A DNA stretch of 64,000 bases from Paenibacillus marchantiophytorum (GCF_014640555.1 NZ_BMHE01000015.1:1-64000); one strand, 5' to 3'. Positions 24,338-32,700 are shown, counted from the first letter of the stretch. The notes: generated by a model not told the origin, from the sequence alone. Made by a program: numbers and translations.

Positions 24338-24985
24338 TTGCTAGAGTACGAAAAACAAATATGGGAGCAAGGCTTCAGTCTTGTTGCTGGCATAGATGAA
24401 GTAGGAAGAGGCTGTCTATTCGGCGATGTCGTGGCAGCTGCGGTTATTCTTCCCAAAGGGTTTCTGCTGGAGGGAGTCGATGATTCCAAAAAGCTTTCTG
24501 AGAAGAAAAGGGACCTGTTATTCGACCAAATTATGAGCGAAGCGCTTGCAGTCGGTGTAGGTATTGTGGATGTTGATGCGATTGAAGCCTTAAATATTAA
24601 ACAAGCTGCAAGATTGGCTATGAAGATGGCCGTGGAACAATTGAAGATCGTGCCAGATTATCTGCTCGTAGATGCCGAAGTTGTAAGTGTGGACATTGAA
24701 CAAACAGCAATTATACATGGTGATGCGCTAAGTCAATCGATTGCCGCCGCTTCCATTATTGCCAAGGTCACACGTGACCGCATGTGCATAGAATGGGACG
24801 AGCAATATCCCGAATATGGCCTTGCTGTACATAAAGGTTATGCAACGAAGCACCATAGAGAGATGCTTTTGCGCTATGGGCCTACCGCACTTCATCGAAA
24901 GTTATTTATTCGCAAGGTTATGGCTCAATTGGAATTGAAGGAATCTGCGCCCCAGTCAGAGCAGCTTGAATTGGATCATATTTAA
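24338..24985 (+). CDS. rnhB: Ribonuclease HII
   Basis: 215 residues with a TTG start (GAAAGGGGCGAAAGCCG upstream). It removes RNA from RNA-DNA hybrids, including single ribonucleotides. The metal-binding carboxylates are visible: Asp20 and Glu21 in AGIDEVGRGCLFG and the Asp of LLVDAEV. AAASIIAKVTRDR follows. It is shorter at the N-terminus than the 255-residue B. subtilis protein. It is next to rbgA as in Bacillus. Confidence 0.95.
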   Translation: MLEYEKQIWEQGFSLVAGIDEVGRGCLFGDVVAAAVILPKGFLLEGVDDSKKLSEKKRDLLFDQIMSEALAVGVGIVDVDAIEALNIKQAARLAMKMAVEQLKIVPDYLLVDAEVVSVDIEQTAIIHGDALSQSIAAASIIAKVTRDRMCIEWDEQYPEYGLAVHKGYATKHHREMLLRYGPTALHRKLFIRKVMAQLELKESAPQSEQLELDHI

Positions 24986-25060
24986 CTTAATCTTGTAAAG
25001 TAATGCTTGGAAAACGCCGATACTATACATAAGGTGACAGGAAAACTCGAGGTGATCAAA

Positions 25061-26923
25061 GTGAATATTAGCGGACTGATTCGTAATTTGGTCGGAGAAT
25101 TAACCGCATCGGATAGCAAGGTGCTTGAATTAAAGGTTGGGCAGATTGTCAAAGGTGTTGTGCTTCAACTGCTTAGTGATCAAGAAGCATTATTGAATAT
25201 TGGTGGCGTACAGGTTCGTGCCAAGCTGGAAACTCCCCTCAAACAGGGAGAGGTGACGATGCTGCAAGTGCAACCGGAATCTTCCAGCGGGGGTCAAGTT
25301 TTGTTGAAACCACTCACAGCATCGGATGTGCAGATTGCGGATGATTCGCTTAGTGATTTGCTCAAGGCTTTCAATGTAAAGGATACTGCAAGTAATCGGC
25401 AAATGGTTCAGCAGATGCAGCAAGATGGTGTTCCGGTGTCGAAGGAAAATGTCAAAGCATTTGATCAATTAATGCGTAGTCTGCCTGAAGGGGCGAATAA
25501 GGAAGAATGGGCCCAGGCAGCCATACTTGCTCACAAAAAGGGATTGCCGCTCACGATGGAGACGGTAGGGGCCTTGAAGCAGGTGACAACGGGCCCGCCC
25601 GTAGGCAAAGTTCTGGAGCAGCTCGAGCAGCAGGCTAGCGCGCTGCTTGAGCAAGATCCGGGGCACCCCGCGGCGGATACCGCCAAGCAGGTTGTCGCGC
25701 TGCTCAAGGAGCTGCGAGCTTCTGCCGCAGCGACATGGCCTGCGCGGCCGCCGGAAGCTACGGCGGCCGCAGAAGCTGCAGCGCCAGCTGCTTCGCAGGC
25801 TGGCGCTGGGAAGACGGCGGCTCCTGCAGGGGCGCCGCAGGTGATTGCCGGCAGCCCGCCTGCGGCTGCTGCCGGTACGGCTCCGCCCGCTGCTAGCGCA
25901 GCAGCGGGGCTGGAAGAGCCCGCCGCGGCTGCGCCGCGCGCGGAGAAGGCCGCCGGCGAAGCCCCGGCGGCGGGACAGCCGGCCGCCCGCGCAGCGGGGG
26001 CGGCCGAGCAGCCGCAGGCTCAGGCGCGGAGCGCTGAGCCTGCACGCGAAGGCGAGCCGCCTAAGGCGGGTTCGCCGGCGGAGCCCCAGCCGCCTGCGAA
26101 GCAGAAGGCGGCGGCTCCAGCAGAGGCGCAGGCGCGAAGCGCTGCGCCCGACGCGCCAGCGCCAGCGGCTGAAAGTGAGACCAACTGGATCAGTCGGATG
26201 CTCAAAGCCGTTGGCGTGGAACATGAAGCTCATCTAGCCGCTAAGCTCGATGAGCGTGTAGATCCGATGCTGCGCGGACGGACACAAACAGACGATCTGC
26301 TGCCGAATCTAATCGCTGCTGGCAACCAGCAGGACGACACGGTCAAGCCTGCGGCTGACACGCTCAAAAGTCTGCTGCTGCAGCTAACCGCATCCGATGA
26401 CACGCCAGCGCCGCTCAAAGAGGCGGCGCAGCAAGCTATAGGGCAAATTACCGGCCAACAGCTCATGCTGACTGGTGACAAAAGTGCGATGTTTGCCCAT
26501 ATGACCCTATTCGTTCCTTTCATGGATGGGACAGGCCAACAGTCGGCCGCCATTCACATCCAATCCCGCAAAGGCAAACGCGGAGAAGTAGATGCAAGCA
26601 ATTGCCGACTTCTTTTTGATCTGCAAATGAAAGTCATGGGCAACACGCTGTTGGACGTGCAAGTTGTTAATAAAATTGTTTCATTGAATATCCATAATGA
26701 TCATCCTGCCTTAGCCCCTTTAATGGAAGAATCCAAAGAAGAAATAACAGCAGCCATGCAGAAAGCTGGATATCAATTTATATCTTTGAAGTGTTCCCCT
26801 TACCCTCTGCCGCCTGTGTTGAAAGAAAATGAATCAGATAAGCAAGGGATTTCAGATGGCCGAGCTGATCTACGGGCGCTATTTCAGCCGAAAACGTACA
26901 AAGGAGTGGATTTCCGAGCATGA
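25061..26923 (+). CDS. ylqG: FliK-like protein (YlqG type) with an Ala/Pro-rich linker
   Basis: 620 residues from GTG at 25061, chosen because GAGGTGATCAAA lies just upstream; a TTG at 25007 would add 18 residues without a site. Three parts are seen. An N-terminal beta-rich region (1-110) has LKVGQIVKGVVLQL. A very GC-rich Ala/Pro/Glu linker spans about 210-370. A C-terminal domain (about 480-600) has MTLFVPFMDG and DLQMKVMGNTLLDVQV, which resembles the hook-length-control domain of FliK. It overlaps the FlhB-like gene by 4 bp. Function is unknown; the pairing suggests a relation to secretion-switch proteins (inference). Confidence 0.7.
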   Translation: MNISGLIRNLVGELTASDSKVLELKVGQIVKGVVLQLLSDQEALLNIGGVQVRAKLETPLKQGEVTMLQVQPESSSGGQVLLKPLTASDVQIADDSLSDLLKAFNVKDTASNRQMVQQMQQDGVPVSKENVKAFDQLMRSLPEGANKEEWAQAAILAHKKGLPLTMETVGALKQVTTGPPVGKVLEQLEQQASALLEQDPGHPAADTAKQVVALLKELRASAAATWPARPPEATAAAEAAAPAASQAGAGKTAAPAGAPQVIAGSPPAAAAGTAPPAASAAAGLEEPAAAAPRAEKAAGEAPAAGQPAARAAGAAEQPQAQARSAEPAREGEPPKAGSPAEPQPPAKQKAAAPAEAQARSAAPDAPAPAAESETNWISRMLKAVGVEHEAHLAAKLDERVDPMLRGRTQTDDLLPNLIAAGNQQDDTVKPAADTLKSLLLQLTASDDTPAPLKEAAQQAIGQITGQQLMLTGDKSAMFAHMTLFVPFMDGTGQQSAAIHIQSRKGKRGEVDASNCRLLFDLQMKVMGNTLLDVQVVNKIVSLNIHNDHPALAPLMEESKEEITAAMQKAGYQFISLKCSPYPLPPVLKENESDKQGISDGRADLRALFQPKTYKGVDFRA

Positions 26924-27237
26924 ACAAGCGTAGGAATCCATCCGAGGCACCGGCATCGACACCACTCAAAAAAGCTGTAGCGCTTCGATATTCACCGGAA
27001 CAACAGAAGGCTCCAACTCTCATCGCCAAAGGCAGTGGGCATATGGCAGAAGCTATTTTACAGAAAGCCAAAGATAATGGAATCCCTATTCAAGAGGACT
27101 CTTCACTTGTGGAAGTGCTGTCAAAATTAGATTTGGATCAAGAAATTCCTCCCGAATTATACCAACTCGTTGCTGAGGTGCTTAGCTTTATTTATCGTTC
27201 GGATAATCGGATGCGGCTTAAGAGGAATGACGAATGA
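26920..27237 (+). CDS. ylqH: FlhB-like C-terminal domain protein (YlqH)
   Basis: 105 residues. It matches only the cytoplasmic C-terminal part of FlhB/EscU proteins: AVALRYSPEQQKAPTLIAKG aligns with AVALKYDSSNMQAPTVIAKG of the true FlhB in this window (57163), and IPPELYQLVAEVLSFIY with the FlhB tail. The autocleavage motif NPTH is absent; TPLK (14-17) stands in its place, and there are no membrane helices. It is coupled by ATGA overlaps to ylqG before and yraN after. The role is not established. Confidence 0.88.
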   Translation: MNKRRNPSEAPASTPLKKAVALRYSPEQQKAPTLIAKGSGHMAEAILQKAKDNGIPIQEDSSLVEVLSKLDLDQEIPPELYQLVAEVLSFIYRSDNRMRLKRNDE

Positions 27238-27611
27238 CCGAAAGGCGCAAAGATTCAAGGAAACAATTAGGGAAATTCGGCGAAGATACAGCTGAGAGCT
27301 ATTTAATTGAGATGAACTACCGGATTGTGGCGCGGAATTGGCGATGCCGGACAGGAGAACTCGATATCATTGCTGAAAAAGCAGGCGTATTAATATTTGT
27401 TGAGGTCCGCACACGAAAACCCTCCCTGCATTTTGGGACGGCTAAAGAATCAATTGATTTTAGAAAGCAGTTGAAGGTCAGAGAGACAGCGCAATTTTAT
27501 TTGCATCGCTTTCAACAGCATGGGAGATCAGTTCGCTTTGATGTCATCGCGATAGAAGTAACTTTAGGTGTAGAAGCACCTCGCATCGAACATATAGAAG
27601 GAGCCTTTTGA
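27234..27611 (+). CDS. yraN: YraN family endonuclease-like protein (UPF0102)
   Basis: 125 residues with the restriction-endonuclease-like core: GEDTAESYLIEMNYRIVARN, then RTGELDIIAEK and FVEVRTRK. These hold the family's acidic and lysine residues, although the usual EVK is EVR here. The biological function is unknown; it is often next to comM/yifB and rnhB. It overlaps ylqH by 4 bp and is followed by a short terminator. Confidence 0.92.
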   Translation: MTERRKDSRKQLGKFGEDTAESYLIEMNYRIVARNWRCRTGELDIIAEKAGVLIFVEVRTRKPSLHFGTAKESIDFRKQLKVRETAQFYLHRFQQHGRSVRFDVIAIEVTLGVEAPRIEHIEGAF

Positions 27612-27632
27612 TACGGTTGTCGTCGGACAAAC

Positions 27633-27651
27633 GCCTCATAAGGCTTTTTTT
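27633..27651 (+). terminator. Terminator after yraN
   Basis: GCCT (27633-27636) and AGGC (27641-27644) with a 4-base loop, followed by seven T. The stem is short but the T-run is strong. Confidence 0.5.
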
Positions 27652-27899
27652 ACACGAGTTTGACTGCGGTCGGAACCCAATTCCTTCCTCTTCATGCACA
27701 AAAGGGCTTCTAATGAACTGTATGATGCTTAAAGACGAGAATATGGCTGCTTTGGAGATTTAATGAACAGAATTGGCCCTATCGAGCAGTTTTTAGGAGG
27801 AAAAGGTGATCGTTTCCTTGTAATAGCGCGTCTGGCATTCATTAGATTTTCAGAATGAGCGATTTTGAGCGAATAGAGGGTATTCAGTTCCTAAAGGGG
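27652..27899. other. Gene-free stretch, possible dispersed repeat copy
   Basis: No credible gene. A 31-codon frame at 27763-27858 (begins MNRIGPIEQFLGGKGDRF) lacks a ribosome site. The wording of this stretch resembles a non-coding dispersed repeat that I recall from Paenibacillus genomes; this is memory, not a search result. Confidence 0.3.
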
Positions 27900-27957
27900 C
27901 TTGCCTCAAGGTTAATTGACTTGACTTGGTGACCTAACCGCAGGCAAGGTTTTTTTT
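27900..27957 (+). terminator. Strong terminator before the S66 peptidase gene
   Basis: CTTGCCT (27900-27906) pairs with AGGCAAG (27942-27948), with an inner GGTTA/TAACC helix, followed by eight T. No gene reads into it within 290 bp, so it may be a relic of a lost gene. Confidence 0.7.
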
Positions 27958-28054
27958 CAAGTGATGGCAACTTGATCTTTATTCCTTATAGGTATCATTA
28001 TTTTCGCTTTCCGCACATAAATATTACTTACAGACTTGCTAGGAGAGTGGAGAC

Positions 28055-28990
28055 ATGCCTATTTATCCACCCATATTAAAACGTGGTGACACAATAGGAA
28101 TTGTTACATTAGGAAGTCCACTAGCCCCGGACACCATACATACTGGTATTTCAGTATTGCAAAGCATGGGATTTCAGGTTATTTTAGGTGACTATGTGTA
28201 TGCAGTAAATGGTTTTCTTGCTGGAACAGATGAACAAAGAGCGATCGATCTCATGAATATGTTTGCTAATCCAAAAGTTAATATGATTCTTCCCACAAGA
28301 GGAGGAGTGGGCGTAGCGGGAATTCTCCCGTATTTGGACTACGAATTAATTTCAGCAAATCCCAAAATACTCACAGGATACAGTGATGTTTCTGTTTTAT
28401 TAAATACCTTATATCAATTTTCTGACTTAGTAACTTTTTCTAGTCTGCTGCTTATCGATTTTAAGGCGTCTACTCCTGCTTTTAATTTCAATCAATTCTT
28501 TGAGGCAGTTTCTACTGTTAAATCTCCAAGGCGTATCCAAAATCCTCCAGGTAGGGTTCTAACAAGTAAAGTGGTTGGCAATGTGACTGCACCTATGGTC
28601 GGAGGCAACCTATCTTCAATTACGGATACTTTGGGTACCTCGTTCGAAATTGATACTAGAGGAAAAATTCTATTCCTTGAAGAAATTCATGAACCTATCA
28701 ACAAGGTGTATAGAATGATTAAGCATCTAATATTGGCAGGTAAGATGTATGATTGTGTTGGAATTGTAATGGGCGAGTGTTCAGGTTGCCCAGATGCCTA
28801 CGGCAAATCTTACAATGATTTGATCAATGAACTATTAGTACCTTTAGGGAAGCCGCTAATGACTAATTTGGCTGCCGCTCATGGCATATATAAGGTTGCT
28901 GTACCGATTGGCGCATTGGTAAATCTCAACACGTATACTAGCACTTTGACTGTGCTTGAACCAACTGTTAGTACAATTACCAGGCGCTAA
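28055..28990 (+). CDS. S66 family peptidase (LD-carboxypeptidase/MccF-like)
   Basis: 311 residues, normal for the family. S66 enzymes cleave L,D-peptide bonds in muropeptides (LdcA) or detoxify microcin C (MccF). Visible are the N-terminal LKRGDTIGIVTLGSP, the nucleophile Ser110 in LTGYSDVS, and a Glu in LFLEEIHEP with a His in AAHGIYK completing the triad. The stretch after the nucleophile reads LVTFSSLL where many members have a His-Gly-Pro, so substrate choice may differ. ATG with GGAGAGTGGAGAC. It is more AT-rich than its neighbours and interrupts the yraN-comM region, suggesting acquisition. Confidence 0.88.
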   Translation: MPIYPPILKRGDTIGIVTLGSPLAPDTIHTGISVLQSMGFQVILGDYVYAVNGFLAGTDEQRAIDLMNMFANPKVNMILPTRGGVGVAGILPYLDYELISANPKILTGYSDVSVLLNTLYQFSDLVTFSSLLLIDFKASTPAFNFNQFFEAVSTVKSPRRIQNPPGRVLTSKVVGNVTAPMVGGNLSSITDTLGTSFEIDTRGKILFLEEIHEPINKVYRMIKHLILAGKMYDCVGIVMGECSGCPDAYGKSYNDLINELLVPLGKPLMTNLAAAHGIYKVAVPIGALVNLNTYTSTLTVLEPTVSTITRR

Positions 28991-29076
28991 ATGAGTAATA
29001 GAAGTGAGGTTGAACACATAAAGGGAGCCTTTGAGGCGTTGGTCATTAAACACTTATAAGCCAATGTAGGCCAATA

Positions 29077-29712
29077 TCACAGCTTAACTTGATAATGACC
29101 GTTGACGTCCGCGTAATCTTCGACAAAATGGGAAGTTTCCGTATAATTTGTCGAAGATTCGCTACCTCTGTTATTAATGACATTAAATATATAATCAGGT
29201 TCGGAGTCTTTGTTCCAATGTTTGAAATCAGCTAAATTCGTAATGCCACACACCTCTATTCCAGCGATCAACGCTGCTTCAGAGGCATTTGCCAGAGGAA
29301 GGCAAACACGCCTCATTCCTAGCAACTTAGCAGCATGTGTCATCGACAGAACGCCAGGAATGGGGCGGAGTGAACCATCGAGCGCGAGTTCTCCTAGGAA
29401 TAAAGTTTGCTGGAAGCAATCCGCAGGGATTTGTCCAGTTGTAATCAAAATGGCAACCGCAATAGCGAGGTCGAATGAGGAGCCTTCCTTGCGCAAATCA
29501 GCGGGTGCTAAATTTACGGTTATGCGATCCATAGGAAAGCTGAACCCGCCATTTTTAATGGAAGAACGAACCCTTTCAACGGATTCTCTGACAGCGGGGT
29601 CGGGGAGTCCTACCAAATTAATCTGCGGCAACCCGCTTGATATATCGACTTCAACTTCGATCGGCTGTCCTTCGATACCCTGCAAACATGCGCTTAATAC
29701 TTTACCGTACAT
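29077..29712 (-). pseudogene. comM: Truncated YifB/ComM family gene (ChlI domain only)
   Basis: 211 residues against roughly 500 for intact YifB/ComM. The N-terminal ChlI-type domain is well preserved: MYGKVLSACLQGIEG, SSGLPQINLVGLPDPAVRES, ITVNLAPADLRKEGSSFDLA and FLGELALDGSLRPIPGVL. The protein stops at ADVNGHYQVKL, the position where intact members continue into the Mg-chelatase AAA+ domain (Walker A and B are missing). No continuation is seen in other frames downstream. The ATG at 29712 is chosen over the TTG three bases earlier. It sits tail to tail with the S66 gene; loss of the 3' half probably accompanied that rearrangement. Confidence 0.85.
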
Positions 29713-29716
29713 CAAA

Positions 29717-29806
29717 AAGCACCTTCCTCTCCTAGGTTAAGCAGTATGAAGCATACTGTCATAAAATTGGATAAAAGGTGCTTCCTTATCGATCCGTGTA
29801 ATTATA
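29717..29806 (-). promoter_or_regulatory. Promoter and SD-masking leader of the truncated comM
   Basis: On the minus strand TATAAT (29806-29801) starts a short leader. AAGCACCTT at its 5' end (29783-29775) is complementary to AAGGTGCTT (29725-29717), which contains the Shine-Dalgarno AGGTG five to ten bases before the ATG. A perfect CAGTATG/CATACTG hairpin (29742-29758) lies between. The pairing would hide the ribosome site or act as an attenuator. Confidence 0.45.
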
Positions 29807-29902
29807 TTGTAAGCGAATATGGTAAAATTACGCAATTCCTAATTGTAAGAAAGGCGTTTTAAATAACGCCTCGATGCGCATACTGGAACTAGAGGTGATG
29901 AT

Positions 29903-30160
29903 ATGCAGGAGAAACCCTATTTTTGCCCCAATTGTCGTTCCAACCGAGTAAAATTCAGTGTAATTACCAGTTATGCGCAATCGTTTCAGAAGGATGCCCT
30001 TTCTGGCAGTATAACGGAATTTAAAGATCCTAATGCGATAGCAGAGAGCGAGCCGACGATTCAATGCTTAATTTGTCATTTCACTGGCAATGAGCTTAGG
30101 TTCATCAAACAAGCGGAACGTGAACCGCGAATGAATACGCCAACAACACCGCTTTACTAG
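29903..30160 (+). CDS. Small zinc-ribbon protein of unknown function
   Basis: 85 residues, not recognised as a named family. Two cysteine pairs, CPNC (8-11) and CLIC (55-58), flank a central region and would form a single zinc ribbon. The tail is basic then Pro/Thr-rich. The ATG has TAGAGGTGATGAT upstream, so it is very probably translated. A 7-bp perfect hairpin (29852-29871) lies in its leader and a strong terminator follows, making it a single-gene unit. Confidence 0.75.
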   Translation: MQEKPYFCPNCRSNRVKFSVITSYAQSFQKDALSGSITEFKDPNAIAESEPTIQCLICHFTGNELRFIKQAEREPRMNTPTTPLY

Positions 30161-30172
30161 GCAATTCAAGCT

Positions 30173-30210
30173 AGACGTATTTTTCAGATGATGGAAAATA
30201 CGTCTTTTTT
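30173..30210 (+). terminator. Terminator after the zinc-ribbon gene
   Basis: A 13-bp near-perfect stem, AGACGTATTTTTC (30173-30185) with GGAAAATACGTCT (30193-30205), followed by TTTTT. Confidence 0.8.
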
Positions 30211-30442
30211 ATGTGCAAAGTGATAGCTAAAGTTTTTCAGCGTGAAAGGAAACTTTGAATGAATTAACGAAAAAAATAAGGAAACTGTCGAAAATAAGTG
30301 ATACAATGGTTAGGGCTTGTGAAGAAGTGTGATACTAATTCCGGCAGCAAGAATTATTTCGTGCAGAACGCAATCAGGAAATTACACTTTTCCCCTGTAT
30401 AGCACGTATAGAAAGTCCACACTGATAGGAGGATTTTAGGAA

Positions 30443-31603
30443 ATGAATATCCATGAGTATCAAGGCAAAGAAGTCCTGAGACAGTACGGAGTCAGCGTTC
30501 CTAACGGAAAAGTTGCTTTTACCGTTGATGAGGCTGTTGAAGCAGCAAAAGAACTCGGAACATCCGTCGTCGTAGTTAAGGCGCAAATTCATGCCGGAGG
30601 TCGCGGTAAGGCAGGCGGCGTTAAGGTAGCTAAAAGCCTCGACGAAGTTCGTACATATGCTAGCGAGATTCTTGGTAAAGTGCTTGTCACTCACCAAACA
30701 GGTCCAGAAGGTAAAGAAGTAAAACGCCTTTTGATCGAAGAGGGCTGTGACATTAAAAAAGAATATTATGTCGGTGTAGTTGTTGACCGTGCTACAGGCA
30801 GCGTCGTTTTGATGGCCTCTGAAGAAGGCGGTACGGAGATTGAAGAAGTAGCTGAGCATTCTCCTGAGAAAATTTTCAAAGAGGCTGTAGATCCAGCAAT
30901 CGGTCTTCAAGCTTTCCAAGCACGTAGACTTGCTTACGCGATCAACATTCCTAATGAACTTGTCAACAAAGCAGTTAAATTCATGCTTGCTCTTTATAAA
31001 GCATTCGTTGAGAAAGATGCATCTATTGCCGAAATCAACCCTTTGGTTGTCACAGGCTCTGGTGACGTTATGGCTCTCGATGCCAAATTAAACTTCGATT
31101 CCAACGCGCTTTTCCGTCACAAAGACATCGTAGATCTTCGTGATCTTGAAGAAGAAGACGCGAAAGAAATTCAAGCTTCCAAATACGACCTGAGCTACAT
31201 CGCTCTTGATGGCAACATCGGTTGTATGGTTAACGGCGCAGGACTTGCAATGGCCACTATGGACATTATCAAGCATTACGGCGGAGACCCGGCTAACTTC
31301 CTAGACGTAGGGGGCGGTGCTACGAAAGAGAAAGTTACTGAAGCATTCAAAATCATCTTGTCCGATGAGCAAGTTAAAGGGATTTTCGTTAACATCTTCG
31401 GTGGGATTATGCGTTGTGACGTTATTGCTGATGGCGTTGTCGCTGCTGCAAGAGAGCTTGGACTTTCCCGTCCGCTCGTTGTTCGTCTAGAAGGAACTAA
31501 CGTTGAACTTGGTAAAAAGATTCTTAATGAATCCGGCTTGAACATCGTTGCGGCTGACTCCATGGCAGACGGCGCACAAAAAATCGTTGCACTTGTGAAA
31601 TAA
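30443..31603 (+). CDS. sucC: Succinyl-CoA synthetase beta subunit
   Basis: 386 residues. It is the ATP-grasp subunit of the TCA-cycle enzyme interconverting succinyl-CoA and succinate with nucleotide triphosphate. N-terminal MNIHEYQGKEVLRQYGV, VKAQIHAGGRGKAGG (nucleotide binding) and VNIFGGIMRCDVIA are typical. RBS ATAGGAGGATTTTAGGAA. The 280-bp upstream region has no gene; TACAAT at 30302-30307 could be a -10 box but lacks a good -35. It is in an operon with sucD. Confidence 0.98.
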   Translation: MNIHEYQGKEVLRQYGVSVPNGKVAFTVDEAVEAAKELGTSVVVVKAQIHAGGRGKAGGVKVAKSLDEVRTYASEILGKVLVTHQTGPEGKEVKRLLIEEGCDIKKEYYVGVVVDRATGSVVLMASEEGGTEIEEVAEHSPEKIFKEAVDPAIGLQAFQARRLAYAINIPNELVNKAVKFMLALYKAFVEKDASIAEINPLVVTGSGDVMALDAKLNFDSNALFRHKDIVDLRDLEEEDAKEIQASKYDLSYIALDGNIGCMVNGAGLAMATMDIIKHYGGDPANFLDVGGGATKEKVTEAFKIILSDEQVKGIFVNIFGGIMRCDVIADGVVAAARELGLSRPLVVRLEGTNVELGKKILNESGLNIVAADSMADGAQKIVALVK

Positions 31604-31652
31604 TCTAAACCCGAGTGGTTTTAACTAATATAGGGGATGTGAACAAAAGATC

Positions 31653-32585
31653 ATGAGTATTTTGGTCAATAAAGATACAAAAGTCATTACTCAAGGGATT
31701 ACCGGCGCTACGGGTTTGTTTCATACCAAAGGCGGACTGGAATATGGCACACAAATGGTTGGTGGCGTAACGCCTGGTAAAGGCGGTACGAAAGTAGATA
31801 TCACATTGGAAAACGGTGAGCTTGTTCAGCTTCCAGTTTTTAATACAGTTATCGACGCCAAAAATGCAACAGGTGCTACGGCATCGGTTATTTATGTACC
31901 ACCTGCATTCGCAGCTGAGTCCATCATTGAAGCTATTGAAGCTGAGCTTGAGCTTGTTATCTGTATCACGGAAGGTATTCCGGTTCTTGATATGGTTAAA
32001 GTGAAACGTTACCTTGAAGGTAAGAAAACGGTTCTTATCGGACCTAACTGCCCAGGCGTTATCACACCAGGTGAATGCAAAATTGGTATTATGCCAGGTT
32101 ACATTCATACACCAGGCCACGTAGGCGTTGTTTCCCGTTCAGGGACTTTGACTTACGAAGCTGTTCACCAATTGACTACACGTGGAATCGGTCAATCATC
32201 CGCTGTTGGTATCGGTGGAGATCCGGTTAAAGGTTCTGAGTTCATTGATATCCTCAAACGTTTCAATGATGATCCAGACACTTATGCGGTTATCATGATC
32301 GGTGAGATCGGTGGTACAGCAGAGGAAGAAGCGGCTGAGTGGGTTGCTGCTAACATGACGAAGCCAGTTGTTGGCTTTATCGGTGGTAAAACGGCGCCTC
32401 CAGGAAAACGTATGGGACATGCTGGTGCCATTATTTCCGGTGGTAAAGGTACTGCAGCTGAGAAAGTTGCAACAATGGAAAGATGCGGAATCCGCGTAGC
32501 TGCAACACCTTCTGAAATGGGCTCTACGCTTGTAAGTGTCCTTGAAGAAAAAGGTATGCTGGATAAAGTTATCACAAAAAAATAG
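31653..32585 (+). CDS. sucD: Succinyl-CoA synthetase alpha subunit
   Basis: 310 residues. It carries the CoA site and the phosphohistidine. ITQGITGATGLFHTKG is the CoA-binding N-terminus, with GPNCPGVITPGECKIGIMPG in the middle; the active-site His lies in GKRMGHAGAIISGG. The ATG lies 49 bp after sucC. A terminator follows. Confidence 0.98.
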   Translation: MSILVNKDTKVITQGITGATGLFHTKGGLEYGTQMVGGVTPGKGGTKVDITLENGELVQLPVFNTVIDAKNATGATASVIYVPPAFAAESIIEAIEAELELVICITEGIPVLDMVKVKRYLEGKKTVLIGPNCPGVITPGECKIGIMPGYIHTPGHVGVVSRSGTLTYEAVHQLTTRGIGQSSAVGIGGDPVKGSEFIDILKRFNDDPDTYAVIMIGEIGGTAEEEAAEWVAANMTKPVVGFIGGKTAPPGKRMGHAGAIISGGKGTAAEKVATMERCGIRVAATPSEMGSTLVSVLEEKGMLDKVITKK

Positions 32586-32607
32586 TCTTCTTATGAAGAA
32601 GGTAGGC

Positions 32608-32657
32608 AACCTTCCATATCCCTGACATAGGGATTTGGGAGGTTTTTTGTTTTTTTA
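32608..32657 (+). terminator. Terminator of sucCD
   Basis: AACCTTCC (32608-32615) pairs with GGGAGGTT (32637-32644), with an inner CCCT/AGGG helix, followed by six T, G and a further T-run. Confidence 0.75.
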
Positions 32658-32700
32658 CAAAGGCAGGTATTTGTCATTCGAGTGGGGAGTGTATATACTT

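Noticed and set aside
25469..26553. Long Arg/Leu- and Ser/Ala-rich frames on both strands over ylqG
   Set aside because: Shadow frames of the GC-rich Ala/Pro linker; composition is that of a frame-shifted repeat.
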